From Epiperipatus broadwayi (taxonomy: Eukaryota > Onychophora > Udeonychophora > Euonychophora > Peripatidae), in assembly GCA_028023455.1 (NCBI GenBank), contig JAQFVV010006427.1, positions 434,001 to 498,000 of the forward strand: 64,000 nucleotides of DNA, read 5' to 3'. Each line of letters opens with the position of its first letter. Positions within the stretch are counted from its first letter, which is position 1. The notes beneath the pieces were generated by a model, which was given only the letters and a program-made list of their open reading frames with translations, was not told where the DNA came from and ran no database searches. Below are positions 21,297 through 34,273 of this stretch, piece by piece. The position numbers and the translations under genes are program-made.

Positions 21297-23482
21297 ATAT
21301 TGTACCGGTCAAAATAGTATGCTCACTTAACAAGATTCAAATCCTAAGCAAAAGTACCTCAAATCCGATCATGCTCGAGATACACAGATCTGGAGCAGTC
21401 CTGAATTCTAACCTATTTGCCTATTCCCCAATGAACAACAATACTGATGACACAGTAAACTTATTTTAAATCCATGCCCAGGAGCAAAGCGGTAGAGCAT
21501 AAGATCAGACTGATGATGATGATCGAGGTCGGAGTAGCCCAGGAATTACATTTATTATAGTTACTTATTCATGATAAGCTATCAGCTAAGAAAGTAGTTC
21601 TAAATATTAACTCGAAACTAATAATTCAACAACAAACCAGGATTTACATGAATTAGATATATTTATTAAATATTAAACAAATGCATATATATATTACAAA
21701 AGATTTAGGAAACGTATGTATATTTTACCAAATAGTTTCACGCTTGGGACAATATTATTTATTTACACGATTTAGAAACTTGTATAAAATCCCCTCTATC
21801 ACTCATTTAATAAATATAATTTTACAGATACAATTTTATAGTGTTTTATAACTTGTGCGGAGTTGATAAGCTAATTCAAGAAAACTTTTGCTACGAAATA
21901 TCGTGGATGCCGAAAATAAATATAAAAGATCGTGACAGTTTTAACAGTAAATGATTTATTTGATAACAGGCAAAATATATGATTTCAATAATGTATTTCT
22001 TAGGAGAACCATTATGTATACTTTTATTTGCATTGTTTGGCAAAGACGTCTTTTAGAAATAGGAAACAAACAATGCACTTCATTTACGAGAGTAAGTTAT
22101 GCACTCATTAATATAAATTACATTTACATCTATGGAAATCGATAATAGTTTTTAAAAGAAAGTAGCTTAAATCAATGAACTAAGTGTATTTTTAAGAAAT
22201 GAATCATTATCTTTAAGACATCATTGCGACTTATTAAGATTAGACGGACGGATGCTCAAATTGAAGAGCAAAGTAACAGTACTAGTATACAATTAAAGGA
22301 ATCTGGCCTTCATGGCATTTGGATATTTTATCATTTAAAAGAATACTTGAGACGAACTTAGATTTGATATGTCCACGCATTCTGGCAGAGCGATATCGAA
22401 GGAAAGGCTGGGTTTGAGAGCTCAGAATCTGGATGTACTGTAATTTGCAGCACATAATTTTATAAACTTTACATTCCACAGGAAGTAGTGTTCCTGATTA
22501 CAAACAATTTTTGAAAAGTAGAATGGGAGCTTTAGATATTTCCAATGACTAAACAATCGAGAAATGGAGAAGATAAAATATCAGAATAAAGTGGATGGTA
22601 TGCCAGCAATGTTATTGGACATGAATATAATTTTATAACATTATTTTAAACCTTGGAAATTGTCTAACCTCTTGTGCAATAATCTGTTTTCAATCCTGAG
22701 TCATTTAACAAAGTGTAATAAAATAATAACTCTTTCTGCATCATTAAACTAATAAAATTTACATTTAATTTTGATTCCCATATACATATTAACTAAAGAA
22801 TAAGCCCTTCAGACAATGGTAAGAAAAGGTGAAATTTTATATTAAGTGTCGCGATCTTTTATAAAGGCAATTAAACAACAAAATAAAATAAGCATCCATG
22901 ATAAAATACTTTTAAGTATACAACCAACCTAGCAAACAATTTCTATTTTAAATAAACAAATGAATATAATTTTATTAATGAATTTAATTAAAGTCGCAAG
23001 ATTGATTGATACTGATATATTAGAGAAAATAATACATATATCAAACAAAATTAGTTGTATACATTAAATTTAACCACATAAAGTGATATAAACATAAATT
23101 GAGCATGAAAGCAAATGTATATTTAGAATTATATAAGTATTAATAAAGGATTATAGGGAGAGTTTACAAGAAAAACTAGCAAAATATCATAAATGGATCT
23201 ATGACCTAATTTAGCTACAAATTATAAATCACCCATGAATATTCGTATTAAGGCAGCTCTAAATTACATGATTTTATCTAAGATATCAGCATAGCGGCAG
23301 GCAGGCAGGTTGACAATTCTACGTCATCTCATATGGCCGGTAAGATGGAATTTTACGGCTGGTAGACAGTCCTCCGAGCGGAAAAAGAAAGGTGGACAGT
23401 TCCACTACTCATGCTCCATGGCACTAAACTTCTCTTGACTTCTTAAATGATGGTCTGGCAACACTTTTTGAATCAGGAACGT

Positions 23483-23544
23483 AAAAGTAACTGACTGATA
23501 AAGCGAAAGTAACTAACTGATTTATCAAGTAACTAACCTATCAA
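23483..23544. repeat. Short degenerate tandem repeat
   Basis: AAGTAACT(G/A)ACTGAT occurs about three times at roughly 20-bp spacing, about 40 bp downstream (in minus-strand sense) of the TATA-like box of the solo LTR. Its role is unknown. Confidence 0.6.
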
Positions 23545-23580
23545 GAGAAAATCACTGACTGACTTTAAAATGTGTTATGG

Positions 23581-23593
23581 GCTCTTTTTATAC
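23581..23593 (-). promoter_or_regulatory. TATA box candidate of the solo LTR
   Basis: Minus strand GTATAAAAAGAGC lies about 550 bp inside the proposed LTR start, close to the position of the TATA box in element 1 LTRs. This supports the minus-strand LTR reading. Confidence 0.45.
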
Positions 23594-24146
23594 ACTATCT
23601 CTATAATCCCTTTACAAACAACATTTAATTAACAACATGTTTTTATACAGATAAGGCTCGAAATATCATTTTTAGCTATTTTAAATCATTCGACAACAAC
23701 TGATAAACGATTTGTTTTTGATCTTAATTGCGATTGACAATTTTAATTAAAGGCAACAAGCTGAATTTAAACAAAGATTATTTTAGCATTTCGAGCCTCC
23801 TCCATTCTTCTTTGTTGTCACATTAAATAGTTTAATTAAATACTTTAAATCAAAATACATATAGATATAACAAAAAAATTACAATTATATAAAGAAAATA
23901 TTCAGTTGTCAGCAATAAACATTAATACCGTTATTGCTTCATTCATATATATACGCATCATGCACACTACTGTTTTACTTTACTAAATAGTTTTAATTTT
24001 ATTAATTTCTTTCATCATTAGGCATACAGTGTGTGAGTGAATAGCATACATTTATAGCAAAGTCTGAATTGCGGACCCCTAGGAGGTTAGTATAGATGGT
24101 GAAACATGAAGCATCGATGATGATTAGACATCGATTGCTTCAATAT

Positions 24147-24726
24147 ATATATATAAACAATTTTATCTTTTGCTTAAATTTGGAGGATATTTTATCAATT
24201 TAGATAGTTTAAACATATATATGAGTGTTGGAATTAAGTGATGATCAAATTTATGCACAAATAATATTTAATCTTTTCCTTTAATATTTTTTCTGTCTTT
24301 TATCATTTGTCACAAGAAAAAAAATCTTTTCATAATGAATTCTTTCATAGTCAAAAAAAAAAATTAACACTCATAATATAAAAATTCATATTATGATTTA
24401 ATTTTAAAACACTCTAAAATTAGATATTTCCTAATTTACATTAGTCAAACTTCATCTACTTCAAATAAAATTTAATGAAAATATTTTTCTTTCTTAGAAA
24501 AATCTTTAACAAGAAATTATACAAAAAAAATTTTAAAATTCAATAATAATAGTTTGTGAATCTATTATAATTGTATAAATGTTATGAAATTTTTTATGTA
24601 TACTGATTTAAATATTACTTGGTTCATGATTTATTAAAAAAAGAGTAAAACCAAGTAAAATATTATTGAGTGATATTATGATTTTTGGGGGGTAACCAAC
24701 TCAAGGCATCAGATTGACTTGTGGTC
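24147..24726. other. AT-rich spacer, no feature seen
   Basis: Homopolymer-rich sequence without recognisable structure. Confidence 0.6.
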
Positions 24727-25047
24727 AACTTGGGTATGACATAACAAAATTTGACAAATAGGGATCTTAAAAATGTCATCATTTGATTTTCACTGATGTG
24801 GATGGTTGAAGAGTTGGAGAATGAAGAAGATTGTAGCCTATCCATTAATTTTTGAAAAATTGCTATTTTAATTATAAGTGTGTGTGGGAGATAATGATCT
24901 GAACCAATTGATGAGTGTTGGTTTAGCATAAAATATGCATACTGGAGATCATTTATCTTTTTGCATATATGTGGTCATGTGCCTCAGTTATATAAGATAG
25001 AGTGGATGACAAGAGCTTGAAAGTCAGGATTCAAATCCCCTCTAATT
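24727..25047 (+). repeat. Single-arm relative of the foldback element at 60665-61291
   Basis: This stretch matches the loop and right arm of the foldback element, including GGGTATGACA at the start and TATGTGGTCATGTGC-type sequence near the end. The last 75 bp look tRNA-like: GTGCCTCAGTTATATAAG recalls an A box, and GATTCAAATCC fits a B box with two mismatches. The left arm is absent. A minus-strand frame (24663-24929, 88 codons) overlaps it, but the matching stretch in the foldback arms is interrupted, so I do not call a gene. Confidence 0.65.
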
Positions 25048-28000
25048 AATATAGAGTAGAAATAGATGTATGTTTTATTTATCTGAAGATTATTTCAAAT
25101 ATATAGACATTATTTTTTTTTTAAAAAAAAGTAAGGCCAATGAAATAAGATGACAATGAATCATGAGATAGATTTAACATCAATATTGATATTTACTTCT
25201 GTAGCTTAAATTCATCTGTAAATATATTAATGATCACATTATAATTTTTTTTGTATATTTGTGTATAAATGCAGTTTTTGGAATCATTTATATGTACAAT
25301 TCTTTGTAGCATTGATATTTCAGTTGAATATTACATGCCATTATCTTTGTGATTTGGTAACAAATAATAGATTACAGATCACAAGACAATTTTTTCTTAC
25401 TAATGTCTCTAAAAACAGTTTTTTAATCATCCCATTGCCATGGAGTTGGGATCCAGTCAAAATGTTATAATAGTAATAGCAATCAATCATTTATATTACT
25501 GAATGCAGAATCTGTAGTTTTAATTTTCATCTATAAAAAAATTGTTTTTGCAATATTTTATTCAAACTCTAATGAATACTATTTGAAAACAAAAATTGGA
25601 AAATAATCATTAACCTATTTCAGGTGAACAATGACTTACAATTTTGCAAACTTATAATGCCATTGATTTCAATCTTTAAAAATTCATCATAGTTTTACTA
25701 AAAAATCATGTTATATCTACATGATTCATTAGCAATGTTTTTTATTTAATACAGATGATATTGTTAAATTCATAGGGTTTTAATTATCATTCATAATAAA
25801 CTTGACAATATAGCTTCTAGATTAATTTTTAGTGTACTTTGACATGTTTGGTATTTTTTATATTTTTAGTGTTCACATTTTTATGCCATTTCTCTTTACT
25901 ATTAGTGTACTTTTACTAATATATTAAATGTCTGAAATGTATCTATTTACTTCTATTAATTTTCTAAATTCTCTATATTATCCCAAAGTTTTAGTTAGAA
26001 TAATAATTTTATTTATTTATAGTACAAATATAAATTTATGCTATTTCATTTCAATGTTAGCTATAATTAATTCTAACTTTGCAAGGGTAAAGTAGAAGAC
26101 TCTGCAATTCAGATCCATGGATTGTGGCTCAACCATCATTTCTGATAATAAAACTTTTTATGAATTCTGAAAATATGAAAATGTTTAACTATATTTTTAA
26201 TTTTATTTAGGACATAATCACAAATATAAAATATTACAACTTCAGATTATATAAATAGAAAGTAAATAAAACATTATAGCTATATAATCTAAAAACTTAG
26301 GATTATATTTAAAACAATTGACATTACATGTTTTACTTGTATAGATTTGTTTCTCTTTTTATCTTAAACAAATTTACTCCATTAAATTATTAAAATATTT
26401 GGAACCTTTTCATTTATATACTTCATTAAAAATAACAATATTAGATTAGCTAAAAATTGTACTTTAATGTTAAATGCAATCAAATATTATTTTATGTTCA
26501 CGATTATCATTACAGCATTCATAAGTATTTGTACGAAAATATTTGGTAACAATAGCTATGTACATCATAATAGCTCAAGTCTATAAAGATTATTTGTATT
26601 TTTTAAATTTTTTAGGTTAACTTGTTAAACACCAAAAATTTATTTGTAATATTAATTGATAAAGTTGAGATATATTGAGAAAGACAAATACTCTATTATT
26701 TTTACTTATAGTATGTATTTTAGATGCTTAATGGGTTTTCTCAAATAATTTGATACATGTTTAAAAGATAATAATCAAATTTAAATTATTTAAAGTACGA
26801 GTTAAAAACTATTTTTAAAAAGTAATTTTAAATTAATATTTATTAATAAAGTAATTCATTCATAATAATTAACATAAAATATTGAGTTAACTTAACTTTC
26901 AGGATTGCCTAGAAGGATTATTATTTTGGGACTAAATCATAAATTTGGTCCTTGCATATTGCAATCATTATTGCAGCCTAATAAAATTCAACATAATCCA
27001 AAATTAATAAATACTCATTAGGACATAATAATTAATTTAAATAAATTGTTAATAATATTTACTTAAAATGTATACTTTAAAATATTTGTGATTAATCTAT
27101 TTATTCAATTATTTATTACCACACATATAATTTTAAAATTAATTACTTTTTTAATTTCAATAAAATAATAACAATGGTATAATTATGTAGTCACTTTCAT
27201 ATAAGAATTGTATATTCCAAAAATTGTCATAACATTATATAATTTCAAAACTTTCTTTTTTTGACTTTGTTTGCTTTTCTTATATTTCAGGATATTCTTT
27301 CATCTATTAAACTTCATTCTAATTTTTAACATTGAAAATTCATTAAGAAAAAAAAAATAACCTTATAAATTAAAAATAAATAAGTAAATTTTACTTTTAT
27401 TCAACAATGTTTATTATAAAGGCTGTAATTATTTTATAACTTGCTCAAAAAAATTAACACACATATAAATAGGTCATTCTATACTTACATTTATTGATGC
27501 TTAATTTATATATAGTTTCTGGAAGTTTTCAGTAGTTCCACATTATTACATAATATAATTAATAAGTCTTTCAACTTGAAGATCAAATATTAGAATCGTA
27601 ACATCTACAAATAATATTTTTATGAGAAGCTTATCAATATATTAATATTCAGCAAAAATTTGAAAAAATGGAAATAGTTATTTTTAATTAAGAAGAACCA
27701 TTAATTATTAATATAACATTTTCCTACTTTTATTCAAGGTATTGCTACTATACATGTAGAACTGCTTTTATTTTCTATTTTTTATTATATTCTTAATTTG
27801 AAGAAGTACTATATAACTTTTTTTATGCAGTCCACTACTGACATAATATAAAACTCCATTTTTAAGTACTTTAGTTTTATTAGTAAAATAGAATTATATT
27901 TCTCCATAGATGATTTATTTGATAAAACAGATTTCCTACTTTTTCTTCTATTCAATTTTTTGTCAGAGTATCCTTATGTTTTTTAGCATATTGAAACCTA

Positions 28001-28562
28001 GGATTAGTCATATATATTGTAGCCCTTGGATTTGCCCAAGACTCCATATTTTTAGTTAACTATGCAAGATAAGGTTTAATATAAAATTTTCCTCACAGTT
28101 TATATTTTTTTTCTTTAATAAACAAAATTTTTAGCCAAGAGTAGGTTTGAACACATATTCATAGGGATTGCGTACATTTTATCTGGTAGCCAATCTGAAC
28201 AGTTGTCATTAAAAGATTTCGAACCAAAATATTGTTTATTTAACATTAATTTATGGGTCAATTTGGTATTAAAGATATATTTTTAGAAAAGCAAGATTTA
28301 TACATCGTTTAATAAGTTGAGTGAAAAGAAGGAGGGGAATGTGCTAGTCTTAAAACTATGTTAGATAGTGATAATGGATGGTCATAATTTTATACTGATA
28401 AGTTATAAATAAATGGTTCATGATATTAAATTATAAAAAAAATAATATAAATAATAATTAAGGATTGAAATATTAAATTGGTTTAATTAAAGAATTGTAT
28501 ATGTGAAACATGTGTAAATTATCAGAGTGATTTAAGCGATATATATATATGACAAAGGAATT
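25048..28562. other. AT-rich spacer, no feature seen
   Basis: No gene, RNA or repeat boundary is recognised. The 69-codon frame at 25261-25470 lacks any motif I know. Confidence 0.6.
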
Positions 28563-28622
28563 TAAGTGTAAAATTAATTGGTGATTATCTGGTAAGTGTA
28601 AAATTAATTGGTGATTATCTGT
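28563..28622. repeat. Two-copy 30-bp tandem repeat
   Basis: The unit starting TAAGTGTAAAATTAATTGG occurs at 28563-28592 and 28593-28622, with only the last base differing. It is a recent local duplication. Confidence 0.9.
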
Positions 28623-28789
28623 TGAATGCAGATGTGAATTTCGCATGGTTCTTTCAAAAGGGCAAAAGGTTAAAATAGCCAGAAAGAAAAAGAAACAAGA
28701 GTCAATTAATTAAGAAAACAGACTGACCAAATCTCAAGGGTCAATAAAATTTCATGATGGGGGAAGCAGGAGGAGAAAAAAGCAGACTC

Positions 28790-28797
28790 TATAAAAG
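28790..28797 (+). promoter_or_regulatory. Isolated TATA-like box
   Basis: TATAAAAG follows a purine-rich stretch (28757-28786) and precedes a less AT-rich segment. The arrangement recalls an LTR promoter, but I found no second copy or LTR ends. Confidence 0.2.
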
Positions 28798-29561
28798 CTT
28801 TGCTATGTTGTAAAGTAGGGGCTATTCTATCTAAAACTCTCTGTTGCAAGTTTTCTCTTTTTGGTTTTATAGAGAAACTTTGCTATAAAGTTTAAAAGAA
28901 ACATTTCTTTTAAGAAAAAAAATCATTTATTGTAAATTATTCGTTTGTCTATTGAAACAACTTTACCAAATTTAATATTATAAAAAGAAGAAAAAATGTC
29001 TCTCAAATAAGTTTTTAAGTGGGTTCACATTTAATCTCCTGTAGTTAATCAATGGTCATGATTGTCTTGCACTAATTGATGACAAACAGCAAATGGTAAA
29101 ATTTAAACCACAGAACATAAACTCTAAATTTGATTTTGTATATAAAGCGTTCAATTTGAATATTAAATGAATTTTAGAAAAAAAATAAGACAACAAGAAG
29201 TGGACTTATATCTTTAGAAACTTAAATGGCTGTGATTTACATAAAATCAAAATGAAATATTTTCAGCAGCATAAAAATCGTATATCTGATGGCATAGGAA
29301 TCAAACTCTATCCCAAGAACTTATTCTACATAGACTCATGTGCTCATACAAACAAATCAAGGAAGAAATGGAAAAGGAAAAATGGAAACCAGAAACTTGA
29401 AGGACACTTCCAAAGACCTCTTTAAGTATATTTTTTTATTATTTTATTATTTGCTATTCATGTAAAACATTTAATCTAGAAAAAAAAAATAAAAGAATTT
29501 CTTTCTTTATGTTTTCTCATATATATCCATTTAAATTAATTCATGCCAGACATATTATTGT
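28798..29561. other. Spacer, nothing recognised
   Basis: No open frame or repeat stands out. Confidence 0.5.
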
Positions 29562-29699
29562 TGTTATTTTGGGGGTAGAGATATTGATGTCAGTTCATTT
29601 TGTATATGTTTATTTTAAATGCTTTTATTATCATTATCATTTTGGGGGTAGGTGAAATTAATATTAAGCCATTCTGTATGTGCCTTATTTTAAATGCTT
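29562..29699. repeat. Diverged tandem duplication of about 74 bp
   Basis: TATTTTGGGGGTAG (29565 on) to TATTTTAAATGCTTT recurs from about 29638, with a diverged middle. Both copies keep the G run and the TTTTAAATGCTTT end. The chance minus-strand frame at 29590-29778 lies across it. Confidence 0.7.
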
Positions 29700-31293
29700 T
29701 ACAAACATTTAAAAAAAAAAGATAGATATTATTATTATTAAGGGAAATGTTTTGAATCGGATCAGAAGTTATTGTCAAATGCTTAAACTTATTGCTATGA
29801 TTATAAAATTGTGTGGCTGTTGAGCTAAAACATTATCATTATCTTATAAAAGTGCAGAAAATAGTTTTAAAAATTTAATACACATTTCTTATTATTTCTT
29901 ATTATTATTATCAAAGATTTAAAGCCAGATGCAAGCTGATTAATGCTTGGAAAAATTATGGGATCATATTCCAGTGCACTAAGAAAAAATATTGTAGATA
30001 TGAAAGTTTTACTTATAGAAGTTGATGTTTCAACCTGTATATAATGTGGCTGGACAAAGAGTCTCCACCAAGCCAGTGAAGTCACAGCTCACTAAGATAT
30101 TATGCTATATTTATAAAGTATTTTAACACAGTGGAAGAGTTTTTCCCACTTGGTTATTCTTTACACCATAAGAAGATTTCTTTATTGATGGCCAGAGGTA
30201 ATAGGTATACCTAAGACTCTCTGTATGACTAGCAATAAAAATCCTAGCATATCTCAACCTTAGTGAAAAGGTTTTCTCTTATTCAGGTCACTGCCTGCCT
30301 CATGTTAATGTTTGATATTCCTTACAGGTGCATAAAAAATAGCTATTATTAAGCAGTATTTATAAATGTCAGATACAGGGTTGCAAACTCAATTTCATGT
30401 CAGGATGAATGCAGATAATGTATGTGCAACTGGTGTACTTGAATATTGTTTTGTTGATCTAGTTTAATTTATCAATTAGATCCAAAAGTAATAAAGTTAA
30501 TAAATATTAAATTTAAGGGTTAAATAAAACCTATGACTGTTGTAAATGTAAGCAGTGCATATATGAAATTATCTAATAAATATTTCCACAGCCAGCTGAA
30601 AACTTCACTGGAAAGGTAATATTATTAAAATATTGTCATAAAAACATGAGTATAGAGTATGTGCACATATGATGATGATTGATCTAGATACTGATTAATT
30701 TGCATTGACTTAGTCCCATCATACATAAAGTATTTCTATTGTAAAGATTAGAGCAAAAGAATGTTAGATCAATATGATGAAATAAAATTAGTAAATTTGC
30801 GAAGGAATGTTAATTTAAAATAGTTAAATAAATTATTAAATTTTATTATGGGAAGAATTAGCTTTAAAAACAGATCAGTAATTTAAAAGCATTAAACACG
30901 GGAAGAAATTTGGTATTCACTGTATCTAGGATAAAAATGAAAACAAAAATATAATATATGTGAAGGTAAATATATATTTTTTTCTATTTGATATTAATAT
31001 TACTCCATGGTAATCGTGATTCCCTGATAATTAAAAAATGAATATTGATATTTTAAACTTATTGATATTATCCATTGATTTAGGGATATTTATTTGTTTA
31101 TTTTTATTTTTATCATAATACGGTTGTAAAACAGGGGAAAGCCATGCGAGTCATCAAGCGAATGTGTATATTCTGTATTGAATTGTAATATGTCAATAAA
31201 ATTTGTTATTTCTTTTAAATAAAATTTGCGTATGTCTCAATGTTTTTATGGGTTATTATTATCTAGACATCTCAAATCCAATCATGCATCAGT
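29700..31293. other. AT-rich spacer, no feature seen
   Basis: The minus-strand frame 29867-30085 (72 codons) has no recognisable motif. Nothing else stands out before the LTR at 31298. Confidence 0.55.
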
Positions 31294-31297
31294 ATAT

Positions 31298-33990
31298 TGT
31301 ACCAGTCGAAAAAACACCACCACCTGAACACCAGTCAGATTCAAACTCAGGTGGTTCAAACTGAATTCAAACCCAACTCAACAGCTCAGATTAGTAGACA
31401 TCTAAATCGACGGCACAGTGCTATGCACCAAGAAACTAGCTCAATGGTTGGTGAGGATTGGAGATCCCTGAACTGACAATAATATCAGATAATGAACTGA
31501 CTAAAATAATTTTAAATTGAATCATATGTACAGCATATTTTCGGATTGCCAACACAGACAGTGAGCATTAACATTAAAAATAATTATAAAAGAGAATTAA
31601 GAAACCAAGTGTGTTTAGAAAATATTTAATAATAATGGTTTGTTTTGTTTGAATTTTAAATAATGATTATATTAATCACCTCTAGCCTTTAACATAGTTT
31701 ATAATTATAATAAGAGTGGCAGTCCTTATTATATGCCAATGAGTATTACACAATATTGGAATTCTATGTCTATGCCCCCAACAAGAAAATAAAGGCAGAT
31801 AAAGGTATTCATTAGTAAAGGAAATTATTACTCTAATTTTATATGAAAAACTGTGATATTTATTTTCACATTTGTAAATCCATTCATGAAGAGCAAGATA
31901 CATATTTTAGGGCATAACTTTAAGCTTTATTGGAAAACTTATTTAATTTGAGATAACTGAGAATTTGTTTGACTTTAATTGAAATCACTTCATCACAAAT
32001 TACAGGCATCACAGTGGGCTTTACTGGAACAGTGAGGTAACGGTGCTGATGACTTATGAGCTATAAAATGAAATTGAACGACAATAGCTGGTCGATGATC
32101 GAAGTCCCATGGTGGCTTGTCTCTGACATGTCTTATGCCCTTTAGGTAGACATGGAACATGGAAAGCCAGGCCGAGTCATAACTACGAGCCTTTGGTGTT
32201 CCAAATATAACATGAACAGGAGAGAAAGTCCTTTCTTCCTCGATAATTTAAAACAACAGTAATAATATCATCGACAAGCATAATGGAGTGGAAGATTGCC
32301 CTATATCAGCAACCTTCAAAGATGATGACTTGATAGTCACCATTTGGAAAATAAAACCCATTTATAGAATGCTCTACGTGATGACTTGATCAAATGAATT
32401 AAAGTCAAACGAGCTTTTAACTAACATTATTTTAAAGTATTTGTAAATCATATTAATTATGCCCCAATCATCGTGCCCTTCCTGAATCTTAATAGAAAAT
32501 AACAAAGTTGAATTAGAATATATTTATTTGATTCCTTTATCAGCTCTTTGCAAAAAAAATTTTAAGATTATATTTGAATAAATAAATAAATATTAGTGAA
32601 ATGAGAAAATAGCGGTGGCATAGACTAAAAACGGAGCTAATAATTTATTATTAACCAATGATAAAAATAACAATCATTTAATAATTTTTTTCGACTCGAT
32701 GATTAATAGAACTGTGTAAACCTAGTTCTGATGGGTGAGAATTACTATTAAAATTAATATATTATTATTTGCATAAAGCCAATGGAACAAAGGGGCTCAT
32801 CGAGTCGAAGGATTATTGGCATATAATTAAAATAACAACATTCATAAATTACTTAATAAATATATATATAATAAAATAAATGAACCACCATCATAAGAAA
32901 AGAAAGTTAAAATTAAAGACTAGAGATTGAGAGAATTTATATAACTTAAAATAGCATGAATAAAAGGGTTTACATAGAGTATTACATTTAAATGAGAAGA
33001 GCTCTTTAAGGGGAGTGCAAAGTAAAGTTTGGAACTGGCCAGAAAATTTAAGGTTCATTATAGAAATATATTACCCATTTTTTTCAGGCTGGGCTCCTTA
33101 AGTTACATGTCCGAGTTGGTAAAATGTAGGAACCATTTGATTGATTACTTGAACAGCATTTTATTTGATTTTGGCAGCCTGATTTGTCCGGAAAGAATTT
33201 AGCAGCTTCATTGAAGATTCTCAAAGGGCTTCAGGAACTGTAGCCAGATTCCTGATGTTCTAGATCTTCACCATATTCGAAACACTATTTAAAATGCACC
33301 GAGTTTACTGCACTTCTCTATGACAAAAATGGCTTTTTCTTTTCCAAACATTTCAGAGCTATATATACTGTCCTCTGATGCCTTCAGGCTAGTGCTTCTT
33401 TCATTATCAATGTGTTTAGATTTACTGGTTGTTTTTAGATACCTTCCTTTGATAAGGCTTTTAAACTCATTAACTTGAATTCATTTTCTAATTAGAAAAT
33501 GAATTTTTAAAATCAGAAAATGATTTTAATTAGGAACTCCTTATCTTTTATTCCTAATTAATAAAACATTAACTATTGTTTTTGGAAAGGGAAAATCTGA
33601 AAGCTTATCGAAAGAATGTAGCTTTTAATCGTTATAACTTTAACAAATTATTTAAAAATAAAATCAAACATTCCCGATGCAATGAAACTTTCAAACAATT
33701 ATATATATTTAAATATTTACAAATATATACACACAATCCACACAGTTATAATATATATAAATTCATGAATAATTCTATCATGAATTTATTAATAGAATTA
33801 ATCAATTTAAATCTGAAACTAGTTATTTGAATACACATTTATGAAAATAAGTTATTCTTTATGGAAATTAGCATGGACTGAACATATAAAGCTCCATTCC
33901 ATCAGAAATTTAAGGTTAGTACTAGGGTTTGAAGTGGGCTTATGGCTAGATGTCATAAAGCTAGGATCGAACTCAGATTTGACTGCTTCA
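31298..33990 (-). repeat. 3' LTR of element 2
   Basis: 2693 bp with ends TGTACCAGTC and ACTGCTTCA as read on the plus strand. It matches the element 1 LTRs along its whole length but is clearly more diverged from them than the two element 2 LTRs are from each other, so the two elements belong to separate subfamilies. The TATA-like stretch TATATATAGCTC (minus) is kept near 33361. The plus-strand 84-codon frame at 33576-33830 recurs at 39808-40062 only because the LTR recurs. Confidence 0.9.
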
Positions 33991-34004
33991 TTTCTTTTTA
34001 CTTC
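33991..34004 (-). promoter_or_regulatory. Polypurine tract of element 2
   Basis: Minus strand GAAGTAAAAAGAAA directly precedes the TG of the 3' LTR, as in element 1. Confidence 0.7.
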
Positions 34005-34273
34005 AAAAAAAAAAAACAATGAAAATAAAATCGCTTTACTTTTATGTGATACAGTCACATAAGTATACTCGACTAATTGTAGACTCTGGGAGAACAGCAT
34101 GAGCGTGAATAATATCATCTGTACAAAACTGCAAATTTATACATGTCTCATTGTGATCATTTTTCTATTATTATCTAGCTTATAAATAGGTCCGTTAATC
34201 AGGTCTCATTTTTCCTATGGTCGTGTCAGTCGGTCATCTGTATATATATATGTCTCTTCATTTAATGTTTGTC

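Larger units (their letters stand above)
21301..24142 (-). repeat. Probable solo LTR of a sister family of element 1
   Basis: On the minus strand it starts TGAAGCAATCGAT and ends GACCGGTACA, against TGAAGCAGTCCGAT and GACTGGTACA in element 1. ATAT lies on both outer sides (21297-21300 and 24143-24146). The length, 2842 bp, is close to the 2.6-2.7 kb of the other LTRs. A TATA-like box lies about 550 bp from its start, matching the position in element 1. The interior shows no obvious similarity to the element 1 LTR by eye, so this would be a diverged family. No second copy or internal region flanks it. It is distinctly less AT-rich in parts (23280-23420). Its short open frames are unconvincing. 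Confidence 0.6.

Noticed and set aside
21483-21545. A tRNA-like A box (AGCGGTAGAGC) inside the solo LTR
   Set aside because: No B box at the right spacing and no foldable cloverleaf.
33576-33830. An 84-codon frame repeated at 39808-40062 and almost unchanged
   Set aside because: It lies inside the LTRs of element 2, antisense to the element, and is conserved only because the LTR is duplicated. Composition is low-complexity.
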